Shown one piece after another: positions 52,514 to 61,491 of a stretch of DNA of 64,000 nucleotides (position 1 is its first letter; every line of letters starts with the position of its first letter). This DNA comes from Rhizobium rhizogenes (GTDB lineage Bacteria > Pseudomonadota > Alphaproteobacteria > Rhizobiales > Rhizobiaceae). The notes below the pieces were generated by a model that worked only from the letters and a program-made list of their open reading frames with translations, was not told where the DNA came from and ran no database searches. Made by a program: the position numbers and the translations under genes. Location of the stretch: positions 496,001 to 560,000 of the forward strand of contig NZ_CP019702.2 of the NCBI RefSeq assembly GCF_002005205.3, read 5' to 3'.

Positions 52514-55351
52514 ATGGCAGCAGACAATACACGTATGCTCGCACGTCGCATCGACGAGACCTTCGATAGAGAGGCCGCAGCTCCGCCGAGCCCATACGAA
52601 GAGCGGGTCTGGTTCGGGCAGTTTCAGGACCCTGATCAGGTTTTCCGGCATCTTCTCGCCTATCGCATCGGCGAGGAATGCGACCTGTTACGCCTGACGG
52701 CGGCCCTGAAGACGATCTGCGAGACATGGCCCGCGCTTCGGGCACGCTTTACCTTTGGAGAGGATGGCACTCTTGCCAAGAGTATCGAGGCCCCGTCCGC
52801 ATCCATCGTGCAATTGTTGCATGTTCCCTCGGCGGGCGAGGCTCTCACCCTGCTGCACGACCTGCAGGCAAGGCCCTTCGATGCCGAAACCGACCCGCCT
52901 TTTCAGGCTGTCGTGCTTTTGAGCGAAGGGGAAATCCTGCTGGCATTTCTGGTCCACGGCCTGCTCGGCGAAGTCCTCTCGCCGCAGATTCTGCTGGAAG
53001 GCATTTCCGCCGCCTATGCCGGTGAGGCACCGAAGCCGCTTTCCCCGAGGACGGTCGAAAATGGCGGCGTCGATCCGCTTCCGCTCCACTGGCTGCAACG
53101 GCCGGCCTCAGGCTCCACCGTCGTGGCGCTGCGGCAGGACAAGGCCGAAAGGCCGGCAAGCCACAGCCATGGCGTCGATCTTCCCGCCACCCTGCTTGGC
53201 CTGAGCAGTTCCACCGCGATGAGCGCACTTCTCGCCCGTGCCGGCGCACGGTTTTCGCTTTTCCTGTCAACGAATGGCGGTCCCGAGACCGTGACGGTGC
53301 GTTTGCCCCGGCAGCCCGGCGCCGGCGCCACCGCACCGCTTTCGCCGGAGACCGGCGCACGGATATCGATTTCGCGCGGCCACACGCCCGAACAGGCGGA
53401 AAAAGCCGTGCTGGCGGGGCTGGAACAGCGAAATGACAATGATGGCGAAGCGGCCACTTTCACGCTGCATGCGCTGGCAGCGCCGGTTCAGGCCGTATCG
53501 GAGCATGGCCTCCAGTTCGAACACCTGCCCCTGCCCTCGCTGCAATCCGGCCTTGGCCTCACGCTGGCCGCCGGCCCGACAGCGTCGGGCGATATCCGCC
53601 TTGAACTGACCGGCGGCAAGGAAACATCTCCGCATGCGACGGCCTTCCTGCTGGAACGTTTCGTCAGCCATCTCGAAGGCGGCGCGGATTTTTCCGGCAT
53701 CCTGCCCCAAACCGCACCCCAGGCAATGGAGCAGCCGGTGCACCTGCCGGCCAGCCACGGCAATGACAGGACTACCGCGGCGATCCTTGCCGAATTCCGC
53801 GAAGCGCTCGCCGCACCGGATATGGGAGTGGATGACGATTTCTTCGATTTCGGCGGTCATTCGCTGATCGCCACCCGCATCATCGGGCGTCTCCTCAGCA
53901 ATCACGGCATCGCGCTGCGCTTCAACGACCTGTTCAGCTATCCCACCGCCGCCTCGCTCGCCACACAGGCGACGCTTCTGGAAACCGCAGCGCCCGCGCA
54001 AGCCGAGGCAACGGCAAACGGCTCGCTGACCGCGCCGCTTTCGCTGGCGCAGATGTCGCTCTGGAAGGCCTATGCCGCCTTCGGTTTCGGCGAGATATTC
54101 AACATCCCCTTCGCACTCGACTTCCTCGACCCCGTGGATGAAAACGCCTTCGAATGCGCCTTCCTCGACATCATCGAGCGTCATCCCGGCCTGCGCACCC
54201 ATTTCTACGTCGAAAACGACACGGTTCTGCAGAAAATCGTGCCGATGCATGACCTGCCCGGCTATAGATGGTTCTGGACCAGCGAAGAAAGCCAAGGCGT
54301 GGACCGGCATTCGGAAGCCGGCTGGCGGTTCGATCTTGCGCGTGAATTGCCGATACGGCTGCGCTTCCTGCGGGATGCGCAGACCGGCCGGCAGGTGCTG
54401 TCCTTCCTCTTCCACCACATCGTGCTGGACGAATGGTCGGTGAACCTGATGATGGACGAACTGACCGAAGCCTACCGGGCAAGAGTGGCCGGCAAGGCGC
54501 CAGTCTTTACAACCAAACCTGCGCCCTTCCATGAATTTGCCAGAAAACAGGTCGCCTCAGGCGTCAATGCCGGCCACCTTGCCTATTGGACCGATATGTT
54601 GCGGGATGCGCCGAAGGGCCTTGCCCTCAACGGGCAGGATAGCACCCCGCACGAGGCATCGAAGGACGAGGCGCCGGCGGGCGGCTGGGTCGAATTCAAG
54701 CTTGAGAAACACGTCAGCGACGGGCTCTACGCCATTGCCAAGCAGAACAGCGCCTCGCTGTTCAACGTGGTTTATGCGGCAATCGCCGCATCGCTGCGCC
54801 ATCTGGGTGGCTTGACCGATCTCGTGGTCGGCACCTCGGCTTCGGGCCGTACGGATAGCGGATATTTCGACACTATCGGCTATTTCACCACGGTCGTCGC
54901 CCATCGCGTGCGCTTCGGCGAGAACATGACCGTTGGCGAACTGATTTCTTCGGTGAAGAACACCATCAACGGTTCGCTGGAACACAGCGAAATCCCGATC
55001 GATCTCGTCGAGGAAGCGCTGGGCATGACACCGGGCCGCGACCATCTGTTCGAGGTCTTCATCCAGATTCACGCCAGGAACAAGCTGAATGGCACGCTTG
55101 CCGGACCAGATGGCAAACCGGTGGAGTTTCGCCAGATCGACCCCGACAAACACGAATCCATGCTGGGGCTGCAATTCGAGGTAATGGAAGAAATGATCGG
55201 CGGTGAACGCTCCATCCGCGTGCTGATGAGCTACCGTTCCGACCGTTACGGACCCAACGACGTCGAGCGGCTGCGCACCACCACCAGCGGTGTCTTCAGC
55301 CGTTTTGCCGAAGCCGGCGCTTCGAGCAAGGTGCTGACAACGCTCGCCTGA
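52514..55351 (+). CDS. NRPS with C(degenerate)-PCP-C domains, corresponds to the C-terminal half of VibF
   Basis: A 945-residue protein. Residues about 25-400 are a condensation-like domain whose HHxxxDG site reads VHGLLGE (147-153), losing the first His and the Asp. Residues about 420-490 are a peptidyl carrier with intact DDDFFDFGGHSLIATRI (Ser450). Residues about 505-940 are a second condensation domain with HHIVLDEWS (His634, His635, Asp639). This equals the C1-PCP-C2 end of VibF, where C1 is also reported inactive and C2 transfers the acyl group to the polyamine. AAGGAGAGG precedes the ATG. No adenylation or thioesterase domain. Confidence 0.9.
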   Translation: MAADNTRMLARRIDETFDREAAAPPSPYEERVWFGQFQDPDQVFRHLLAYRIGEECDLLRLTAALKTICETWPALRARFTFGEDGTLAKSIEAPSASIVQLLHVPSAGEALTLLHDLQARPFDAETDPPFQAVVLLSEGEILLAFLVHGLLGEVLSPQILLEGISAAYAGEAPKPLSPRTVENGGVDPLPLHWLQRPASGSTVVALRQDKAERPASHSHGVDLPATLLGLSSSTAMSALLARAGARFSLFLSTNGGPETVTVRLPRQPGAGATAPLSPETGARISISRGHTPEQAEKAVLAGLEQRNDNDGEAATFTLHALAAPVQAVSEHGLQFEHLPLPSLQSGLGLTLAAGPTASGDIRLELTGGKETSPHATAFLLERFVSHLEGGADFSGILPQTAPQAMEQPVHLPASHGNDRTTAAILAEFREALAAPDMGVDDDFFDFGGHSLIATRIIGRLLSNHGIALRFNDLFSYPTAASLATQATLLETAAPAQAEATANGSLTAPLSLAQMSLWKAYAAFGFGEIFNIPFALDFLDPVDENAFECAFLDIIERHPGLRTHFYVENDTVLQKIVPMHDLPGYRWFWTSEESQGVDRHSEAGWRFDLARELPIRLRFLRDAQTGRQVLSFLFHHIVLDEWSVNLMMDELTEAYRARVAGKAPVFTTKPAPFHEFARKQVASGVNAGHLAYWTDMLRDAPKGLALNGQDSTPHEASKDEAPAGGWVEFKLEKHVSDGLYAIAKQNSASLFNVVYAAIAASLRHLGGLTDLVVGTSASGRTDSGYFDTIGYFTTVVAHRVRFGENMTVGELISSVKNTINGSLEHSEIPIDLVEEALGMTPGRDHLFEVFIQIHARNKLNGTLAGPDGKPVEFRQIDPDKHESMLGLQFEVMEEMIGGERSIRVLMSYRSDRYGPNDVERLRTTTSGVFSRFAEAGASSKVLTTLA

Positions 55352-55371
55352 GCTGGAATTGGGGCAAGGAA

Positions 55372-55400
55372 AACCCGGCTTCGCTTAGCGGAGCCGGGTT
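55372..55400 (+). terminator. Terminator hairpin after the C-PCP-C gene
   Basis: AACCCGGCT (55372-55380) pairs with AGCCGGGTT (55392-55400); the interior TCGC/GCGG extends the stem. It is 20 bases after the stop codon and followed by CAATTTGTTGG, a weak T-rich stretch. Confidence 0.65.
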
Positions 55401-55432
55401 CAATTTGTTGGCAAAATCCTGAAAGCCCTCCT

Positions 55433-55519
55433 CCGTCATGCTCGGGCCTGTCCCGAACATCTGCAACGCCTCGACTTATTGGACGTGATTAGATCCTCGG
55501 CACAAGGCCGAGGATGACG
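55433..55519. repeat. Second-type palindromic intergenic element
   Basis: An 87-bp element with outer arms CATGCTCGGGCCTGTCCCGAACAT and GATCCTCGGCACAAGGCCGAGGAT given here in part, ending GATGACG as in the RIME-like copies. The centre (CGACTTATTGGACGTGATTA) lacks the inner stems of copies A-E. It lies between two convergent siderophore genes. Confidence 0.55.
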
Positions 55520-55552
55520 TAGAGTATAGGGGAAGCGTGATCGGCCTTCCCC

Positions 55553-56899
55553 TCAGACCGCCAGACGGAACGCCGTAGACGCCTCCGCCGCCACAAGCGT
55601 CAGCGCCTCTTCGCGCAGCATGGCATCGAGGAACAATGGCAGTTCCTCGCGGTAACGGGCGAAATCCTCCGCTTGCGTCAGCGCCGAATCCGCATCGATA
55701 TGCAGGTTCAGGTCGCTGCCGTCATCTTCGCCACGGAAGGTGAGGTTAAAGCCGTCGCCGGGACCATTGGCCAGAATGTGCCGCGCGACGCCGAGCCCGG
55801 CAAAGACCGGCGCGCTGAAGGGCAGCACATTGATGAGCGGCGAAAAAAAGAAGCGCCGGCCCTTCGGTATTTCCCGGTCGGCGGCGATCTGCTCGATGCG
55901 GTAGCGGCCATGCAGGCGCTGGCGGCGCAGATTGGCGGCATTGCGCGCCAGAAATGCGCCGACGCTTTCCTGTGGCTCGATCGTGAGGTGGAAGGGCAGG
56001 ATATTGACGAGCATGGCCGGCATATGCGCACCGACACTGCCCCAGCGGCTCATGAAAGGCAGCCACAAGGTCAGCACATCACGGTCCGGACGGGGCAAAA
56101 CCCGGTGAAGATAAAGGCCGGACAGCAATACCAGAAGATCAGGCCAGCCGATTTCCAGACGGCCCGCTATCTGCTGTAACCGCGTGCTGAAACCCTGCGG
56201 CAGGGCCGCATCGGCATGCAGGCCGCCGCCGCCGTAATCCTCGCAATCCTTATCCAACACGGGCAGATCGGCGGAGGCTGAAAGATAGGCCGCCCAGAAA
56301 TCGCGGTCCTTTTCGAAACGCCGGCTCTGCCTGTAGGCATCCTCTTCCGCGAGGAAACTGGCGAAGGGGTGGAAATCCGGTCCCGCTTCGCCCTTGCCGC
56401 AATAATGCCCGTAAAGCTGGCCGCAACGCTGCTCCACCAGCGTCAGCCCATAGCCATCAACGACGATGTGATGGGCGCGGATGTACCAGAGATAACGATC
56501 ATCGGCGATGCGGTAGAGCAGCTGCGCGGAAAGCCTGTCGGTTCTGAGGTCCAGCCTCGCCTCTACATCGGCGTTCATGCGCCGCAGCGCCTCTTCAAAG
56601 GGCGCTTTATCCGTGCGGAGATCGACAAGCGCCACCACCGGGGCATGGCCGGCATCGCAGCATTGCTGCGGCGTCTCGCCATCCTCACCGATGCGAAAAC
56701 GGATCGACAAAACCTCGGACTCGCGCACCGTGCGGGTGATCGCCTGAAGGAGCGCGCTTTCGTTCACCGCACCGGAAAGATCGATGTAATGGGCGACCGT
56801 GGAAACCGGCTCGTCGGGGTGGAAGGAGAACTCCTCCCAGAAATCGAGTTGCGGCTGGGTCAGTGGAAGCCAGCCGCCGGCAGGATCGATATGCGCCAT
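55553..56899 (-). CDS. VibH-like free-standing condensation enzyme
   Basis: A 448-residue condensation domain that makes up the whole protein, as in VibH of vibriobactin synthesis (similar length). The catalytic motif is intact: RAHHIVVDGYG, with His143, His144, Asp148 and Gly149. The late motifs WLPFMSRWGSVG and NILPFHLTI are present. VibH condenses DHB-charged aryl carrier with a soluble polyamine (norspermidine in Vibrio). Here the acceptor is probably spermidine, inferred from the agrobactin relationship. It lies 53 bases downstream of the Cy-Cy-A gene in the same operon. Confidence 0.88.
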   Translation of the reverse strand: MAHIDPAGGWLPLTQPQLDFWEEFSFHPDEPVSTVAHYIDLSGAVNESALLQAITRTVRESEVLSIRFRIGEDGETPQQCCDAGHAPVVALVDLRTDKAPFEEALRRMNADVEARLDLRTDRLSAQLLYRIADDRYLWYIRAHHIVVDGYGLTLVEQRCGQLYGHYCGKGEAGPDFHPFASFLAEEDAYRQSRRFEKDRDFWAAYLSASADLPVLDKDCEDYGGGGLHADAALPQGFSTRLQQIAGRLEIGWPDLLVLLSGLYLHRVLPRPDRDVLTLWLPFMSRWGSVGAHMPAMLVNILPFHLTIEPQESVGAFLARNAANLRRQRLHGRYRIEQIAADREIPKGRRFFFSPLINVLPFSAPVFAGLGVARHILANGPGDGFNLTFRGEDDGSDLNLHIDADSALTQAEDFARYREELPLFLDAMLREEALTLVAAEASTAFRLAV

Positions 56900-56952
56900 C
56901 TGTTTTTCCTTGAACTATTCCTGTTGCCGGGCGCCGCCCGAAATGGTTGGGA

Positions 56953-59900
56953 TCACGCCGCCTTCGCAGCCAGAAGCGAAGTCACCTGCCTGGCGTTGCG
57001 GCACCGCAGAAGCTGCTGCGGCGTCAGTTCAACGCCAAAGGCGGTGCGGATTTCCGCCGAAACGGCCTTCAGATGCGATGGCAGGAGGCCAAGCGCGAGA
57101 AGGTCGCTGCCTGCATCCACCGTCGCCGATTTTTTGCCCAGCACGCCGAGATAGATATCCAGCACCCGACGGTCGCCCTGATCGACGGCGGCAGCCGCAG
57201 GTGCGGAGATTTTTACCGGTTCCGCACCACCGACAGCGGCCATCAGCAACTCCCGCGCCCGGCGGCGATCCGGCTTGCCATTGGCCGAAAGCGGCAGGTC
57301 ATCAACCTTGAGGAACCGGCCAGGCACATGCGATTCCGGCAGATGGCTTCGGGCGAAATTGCGCAGATCAGCGCTGGAGAGTTCAAGGCCGGGCGCAGTG
57401 ACATAAAGTACGCCAATGGCCGCCTCGCCCTTTTGCTCGATGCCATAGTCCACCACCAGCACCCGCTGGATGGCGGGATGGCGGATGAGTTCGTTTTCCA
57501 CATCCGGCAGCGAGACACGCACACCGCGCACCTTGACGTAGCCATTGACCCGGCTTGCAAACATGATCTTGCCATCCGGCCGGTAGCGGCCCCGGTCGCC
57601 GGTACGGAAGGCGCGCACCGGCTTGCCTTCGGGATCATCCACCGTGACGAAATCCGTCTGGGTGATGGCACCGTCCTCCAGATAACCGATCGCCACATTC
57701 ACGCCGACCGTATGGATGCGGCCAACCACACCGGCCGGGCAGTGCTGGCCCTGATCGTTGAGGATGAAATAACGATTGGCCGGCAGGGGATGGCCATAGG
57801 GGATGGCCGCGACATCCTCCGCAACGATCTCGTGCCAGATGCTCCAGATCGTCGTTTCGGTCGGGCCGCCGAGCGATATCAGCCGCAGATCGGGCTTCAG
57901 CCGGCGCAGCTCTTCGATGATGACAGGCTTGATGTAGTCGCCGCCCTGCGCCACGAGCCGGAGTGACGCAAGCTGGTCGCCACGGCGGCAGGACAGCAGC
58001 ATTTCAAGGATGGCCGGCACGGAGCACCAGAGTGTGACGCCATGTTCGGCCACAAGTTCGTTCCAGCGCACCGCATCCTTTTCCTCGCCCGGTTCCGGCA
58101 GCACCAGCGTCGCGCCTGCGACCAGCGCGCCGAGAACATCGAAGACCGACATGTCGTGGTGCAGCGGCGTGACGGAAATGAACACGTCCTTTTCCGTCAC
58201 CGCCCATTCCGCAAGCGTGCTGCCGATGACATTGGCGGTGGCGCGGTTGGAAAGCACGACGCATTTCGGCTTGCCGGTGGTGCCTGACGTGTAGAGGTAA
58301 TAAGCCGGTTCCTCGCTGCGGGACAGCGCCCCCAGTTCCGTCAGGGCAACAGGCGTTCCCGCCGGTGCGGGCGTGGCGAGAAGCACCTCCGGATCGACGG
58401 CCTCGAAGCCCTGTGGAACGTTGCGGGCAACGATGATGGCCGGGCGGCAATTGGTCAGCAGATAACGCAGCCGGTCTTCCGGCGAGCCCGCATCAACAGG
58501 CACCCAGATGGCGCCTGTCAGTGCCGCGGCAAGCGTGATGGCCGTATGTTCAGGGCTGCGCGGCAGGCACACCGCCACAACATCTCCTCGACCTATATTA
58601 CGGGCCTTGAGGCCTGCCATCGCACCGGCCACCATCTCACCGAGTTCACCGTAAGAGATGCGCCGTTTACCGCTGACGAGCGCGGTGCGCGACGGGTCAC
58701 CCTCGAAAAGATGCGCGGCGATCCGTTCCAGAAATGGCGGGCAGACGAAACTCCGCTCGTCACCGTTCAGCCGATAATGGGACAGGTCGACAATATCCCG
58801 TGCATTAAAAGCATAAACGCCGTTATCCGTGATCGCGGCAATCGTGCGCTCGATGGCAGCGAGAATATTCCCGACCATCGCGGCATCGATCGCCTCTTCG
58901 GCATAGTCGATATCGAGAAGGAGATCACCCTGCGGATTTTGCGAAAAGCGGAAATCCAGCGCCACCTGCGGCGTCTGGGTAAGTCCGCCCGTCCAGCGCA
59001 TGGCCGATTCGGGCGACAGCGTCGGCCAGCTCAGGCCGTTGGTGATGACCACCGGCAAAGCGAGCCCGCCCGCATTGGCATTGAGAAGCACGCGGTTGAG
59101 GTCTATGCCGGAAAAAGCAAGGTGGTTCAGGCCTTCCAGCACATCCGTCTGCAGGCCTGCCGCGCGCTCGGCGAAGTCCCCTTTTGCCGCATTCCATTCG
59201 ACTGCAATGAAGCTCGAACGATTGGCGAAGGCCCCTTCCACCTGCGGGGCGACAGGAATGCCGACAACGAGGGCGCCTTCATTCAGCCAGCGCGACAGCA
59301 CATCGAGGATCACCGCCGTCAGCGCCGAATTCTTGAACAGCCGTGCTTTCGCGCCGATGCGTGAAAAGGCGGCAAAGCGCTGTTTTTCAACGGTCAGGCT
59401 CTGACGGCTGTAACGCGAGACGGCGATGGTTTCGAGCGGGGCTTTCCACGGCAGCTGCGACGGCACTTCGGCAGTTTTCAGCTTTTCCGTCCAATAGGCG
59501 GCGTCCTCTGCCCGAGTCGCCGCGATATCCGCCTGCGGTGTGACTGTCACAGCGGCGGTCTCCAAGGGCAGAGCGCCGTCGAAAAGTTCCGCCGCCAGAC
59601 TGGCGATGGCCCGTCCGTCGAGGATCAGCGCATCGAAACGCAGGAAGACCACGACTTTTTGCGCCGTCGGATCGACATCCGGCAGGCGGAAGAGCGTAAC
59701 CTGCCAGGGAGAGGCGGCAAGATCGAAATGGGCATGGGAAAAATCCCGTCGCACGGCGTCCATCCGCGCTTCCGCCTCGGTAGAAGACAAAGCGGAAAGA
59801 TCAACAATATCAAGGTTGATCTTCAACTCGTCGCTGACGACCTGCACCAGACGTCGCTCATCGATGCGGGTGCGCAGGCTCTCATGTCGCTCCACCATGG

Positions 59901-61410
59901 CGGAAAGACGCGACTGCAGCAGGGACGGGTCGATGCTGCCGCGATATTCACGAAACTCCTGCATCGCCACGCCGCTGAGCGGCAGATGGGTGCCGCGCCC
60001 CAGCAGATAGGCCTGTTGCAAGGGTGAGAGAGGACGTTCCATCGGTTTTCCTTTCGCCTCGGCTGCCGGTTTCGGCTGCTGTGCGCCAAATCGTTCCACG
60101 CTTTCGGAAACGAGATCGGGTCTATCCGCCAGCTGGCGAAGAAGGCCTGTGTAGGCGTCAAACAGGGCGCGCAACCAATGTTCCGGCAGCGCATCGAGCC
60201 GCACATCCCAGTTGATCAGCAATCCGCCATCCACCGCCGCGACCTGCGCATCCAGCGCGACGCCCGGCCCTTGCGAGACGGTGTGGACCATCTGACCGAA
60301 CAGCCGTCCCACCTTTTCCGAAAACAGCTCGCCTCCCGCCAGATCGACACCGGCGGTAAAAACGACTGGCGAGTTCTGCAAACCGCCACGCAGACGGGAG
60401 AGGTCACGCATGACGCTGACGCCCGGATAGGATTGATGGGCAAGAAGGTCGGTCATCTCGTCAAACAGCCGCCGGAGCAGCGCTTCGAGGCTTTCATCCG
60501 GCCTGATATCGACACCGAGCACCAGCACATTGGAAAATTCGCCGACGACGCCATCGACCCCTTCCACCAGCGGCGCACGCCAGAAAGCCGGCACGGACAG
60601 CCTGAACTTTTGCGCCTGTGTCGCCTGCGACAGCGCCACGGCGAAAATGCCGAGCAGCAGGGCCGATGTCGTCACCAAGCAACGCCGCGCCGCCTGTTCC
60701 AGACTGCCTCGTTCAGCCGCTGAAAGCGTGGTGGCAAAGCGATCCGTGTGAACGGCACGGGTGGCGTCTTCCGGCAAAAATGGCAGGGGCGGCGCATCGG
60801 GAATATCCGCAATATGCTGCCGCCACCACGATCGGTCCCTATCACGCACGGTCCTCTGGTCCGCATCGGAGGCAAGACGCTCCACCCAGTCGAAAAAGGA
60901 TGGTGCCTCCCCTTCAGAAAGCGCGGTTTCGTCTTTTCCTTCGCCCTCTTCGTAAAGGCGGGCGAGGTCCTCCATCACGATCCGCACGCTGGCGGGATCA
61001 ATCGCCAGCATGTCGGTATCCACATGCAACCGGCTGCGTCCCTGCGGCAGCAGGCTGAGCGAGATCGCCGCCGGCGAGGCATTACGCAAATCGGTCTGCC
61101 GATGGCTCCAGTCCCGCCGTTTTGCCTCGAGCCGGTGCGCCAGAGCCTCCGAATCGAGGGCGGTCAGGTCCTCGACATCAAGGCGGAGTGGCCGGCCGAA
61201 GGGATCGACCGATTGGCACCCTTCCGCATCGATCCTGAGGCTCAGCATGGGATGACGCCGGCAAAGCCTTTCGACCGCAATGGCCAGTTTTTCCACGTCA
61301 AATCCCTGCCCGCCGAATTCGAGGTAAAGATGGGGCGTAACTTTTCCGAGTATCCCATCCGCCTCTCGACCGACCCAATAGGCCACCTGCATCGGGGTTA
61401 AATTTAGCAT
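56953..61410 (-). CDS. NRPS with Cy-Cy-A domains and a degenerate carrier-like end, corresponds to the N-terminal half of VibF
   Basis: A 1485-residue protein from the chosen start. Cyclisation domain 1 (residues 1-450) has DMLAIDPAS at 133-141, an exact DxxxxDxxS. Cyclisation domain 2 (about 455-880) has DALILDGRA at 593-601, with Ala for Ser. The adenylation domain (about 890-1390) shows YLYTSGTTGKPKCVVLS, GGPTETTIW, FRTGDRGRYRPDG and NGKPDRR with Lys1379. The last 75 residues resemble a carrier, but the site reads LALGLLPSHLK. It probably activates threonine and forms a DHB-methyloxazoline. The start at 61410 lacks a good ribosome-binding site; an earlier ATG at 61437 would fall inside the IRO box. 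Confidence 0.9.
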   Translation of the reverse strand: MLNLTPMQVAYWVGREADGILGKVTPHLYLEFGGQGFDVEKLAIAVERLCRRHPMLSLRIDAEGCQSVDPFGRPLRLDVEDLTALDSEALAHRLEAKRRDWSHRQTDLRNASPAAISLSLLPQGRSRLHVDTDMLAIDPASVRIVMEDLARLYEEGEGKDETALSEGEAPSFFDWVERLASDADQRTVRDRDRSWWRQHIADIPDAPPLPFLPEDATRAVHTDRFATTLSAAERGSLEQAARRCLVTTSALLLGIFAVALSQATQAQKFRLSVPAFWRAPLVEGVDGVVGEFSNVLVLGVDIRPDESLEALLRRLFDEMTDLLAHQSYPGVSVMRDLSRLRGGLQNSPVVFTAGVDLAGGELFSEKVGRLFGQMVHTVSQGPGVALDAQVAAVDGGLLINWDVRLDALPEHWLRALFDAYTGLLRQLADRPDLVSESVERFGAQQPKPAAEAKGKPMERPLSPLQQAYLLGRGTHLPLSGVAMQEFREYRGSIDPSLLQSRLSAMVERHESLRTRIDERRLVQVVSDELKINLDIVDLSALSSTEAEARMDAVRRDFSHAHFDLAASPWQVTLFRLPDVDPTAQKVVVFLRFDALILDGRAIASLAAELFDGALPLETAAVTVTPQADIAATRAEDAAYWTEKLKTAEVPSQLPWKAPLETIAVSRYSRQSLTVEKQRFAAFSRIGAKARLFKNSALTAVILDVLSRWLNEGALVVGIPVAPQVEGAFANRSSFIAVEWNAAKGDFAERAAGLQTDVLEGLNHLAFSGIDLNRVLLNANAGGLALPVVITNGLSWPTLSPESAMRWTGGLTQTPQVALDFRFSQNPQGDLLLDIDYAEEAIDAAMVGNILAAIERTIAAITDNGVYAFNARDIVDLSHYRLNGDERSFVCPPFLERIAAHLFEGDPSRTALVSGKRRISYGELGEMVAGAMAGLKARNIGRGDVVAVCLPRSPEHTAITLAAALTGAIWVPVDAGSPEDRLRYLLTNCRPAIIVARNVPQGFEAVDPEVLLATPAPAGTPVALTELGALSRSEEPAYYLYTSGTTGKPKCVVLSNRATANVIGSTLAEWAVTEKDVFISVTPLHHDMSVFDVLGALVAGATLVLPEPGEEKDAVRWNELVAEHGVTLWCSVPAILEMLLSCRRGDQLASLRLVAQGGDYIKPVIIEELRRLKPDLRLISLGGPTETTIWSIWHEIVAEDVAAIPYGHPLPANRYFILNDQGQHCPAGVVGRIHTVGVNVAIGYLEDGAITQTDFVTVDDPEGKPVRAFRTGDRGRYRPDGKIMFASRVNGYVKVRGVRVSLPDVENELIRHPAIQRVLVVDYGIEQKGEAAIGVLYVTAPGLELSSADLRNFARSHLPESHVPGRFLKVDDLPLSANGKPDRRRARELLMAAVGGAEPVKISAPAAAAVDQGDRRVLDIYLGVLGKKSATVDAGSDLLALGLLPSHLKAVSAEIRTAFGVELTPQQLLRCRNARQVTSLLAAKAA

Positions 61411-61436
61411 GTGAGTTTGCACCGATTGACAAAACA

Positions 61437-61451
61437 TGATTATCATAATCA
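61437..61451. promoter_or_regulatory. IRO box in the divergent NRPS/entC promoter
   Basis: TGATTATCATAATCA is a perfect 15-bp palindrome around a single central base and fits TGA-N9-TCA exactly; it also resembles a Fur box core. It is 26 bases from the NRPS start and 40 from the entC start, so one bound repressor could close both promoters. RirA is the usual rhizobial regulator at such sites. Confidence 0.75.
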
Positions 61452-61491
61452 AGTATAAGCCATCGTCAACCACTCGAACAGGAGGCATCCC

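Noticed and set aside
6564..55519. Dispersed palindromic repeats as a CRISPR array
   Set aside because: The copies are single, kilobases apart, about 115 bp long and lack spacers; they fit rhizobial mosaic elements.
61426..61459. A promoter formed by TTGACA at 61426 and TATAAG at 61454 for entC
   Set aside because: The spacing is 22 bases, too long for a standard promoter.
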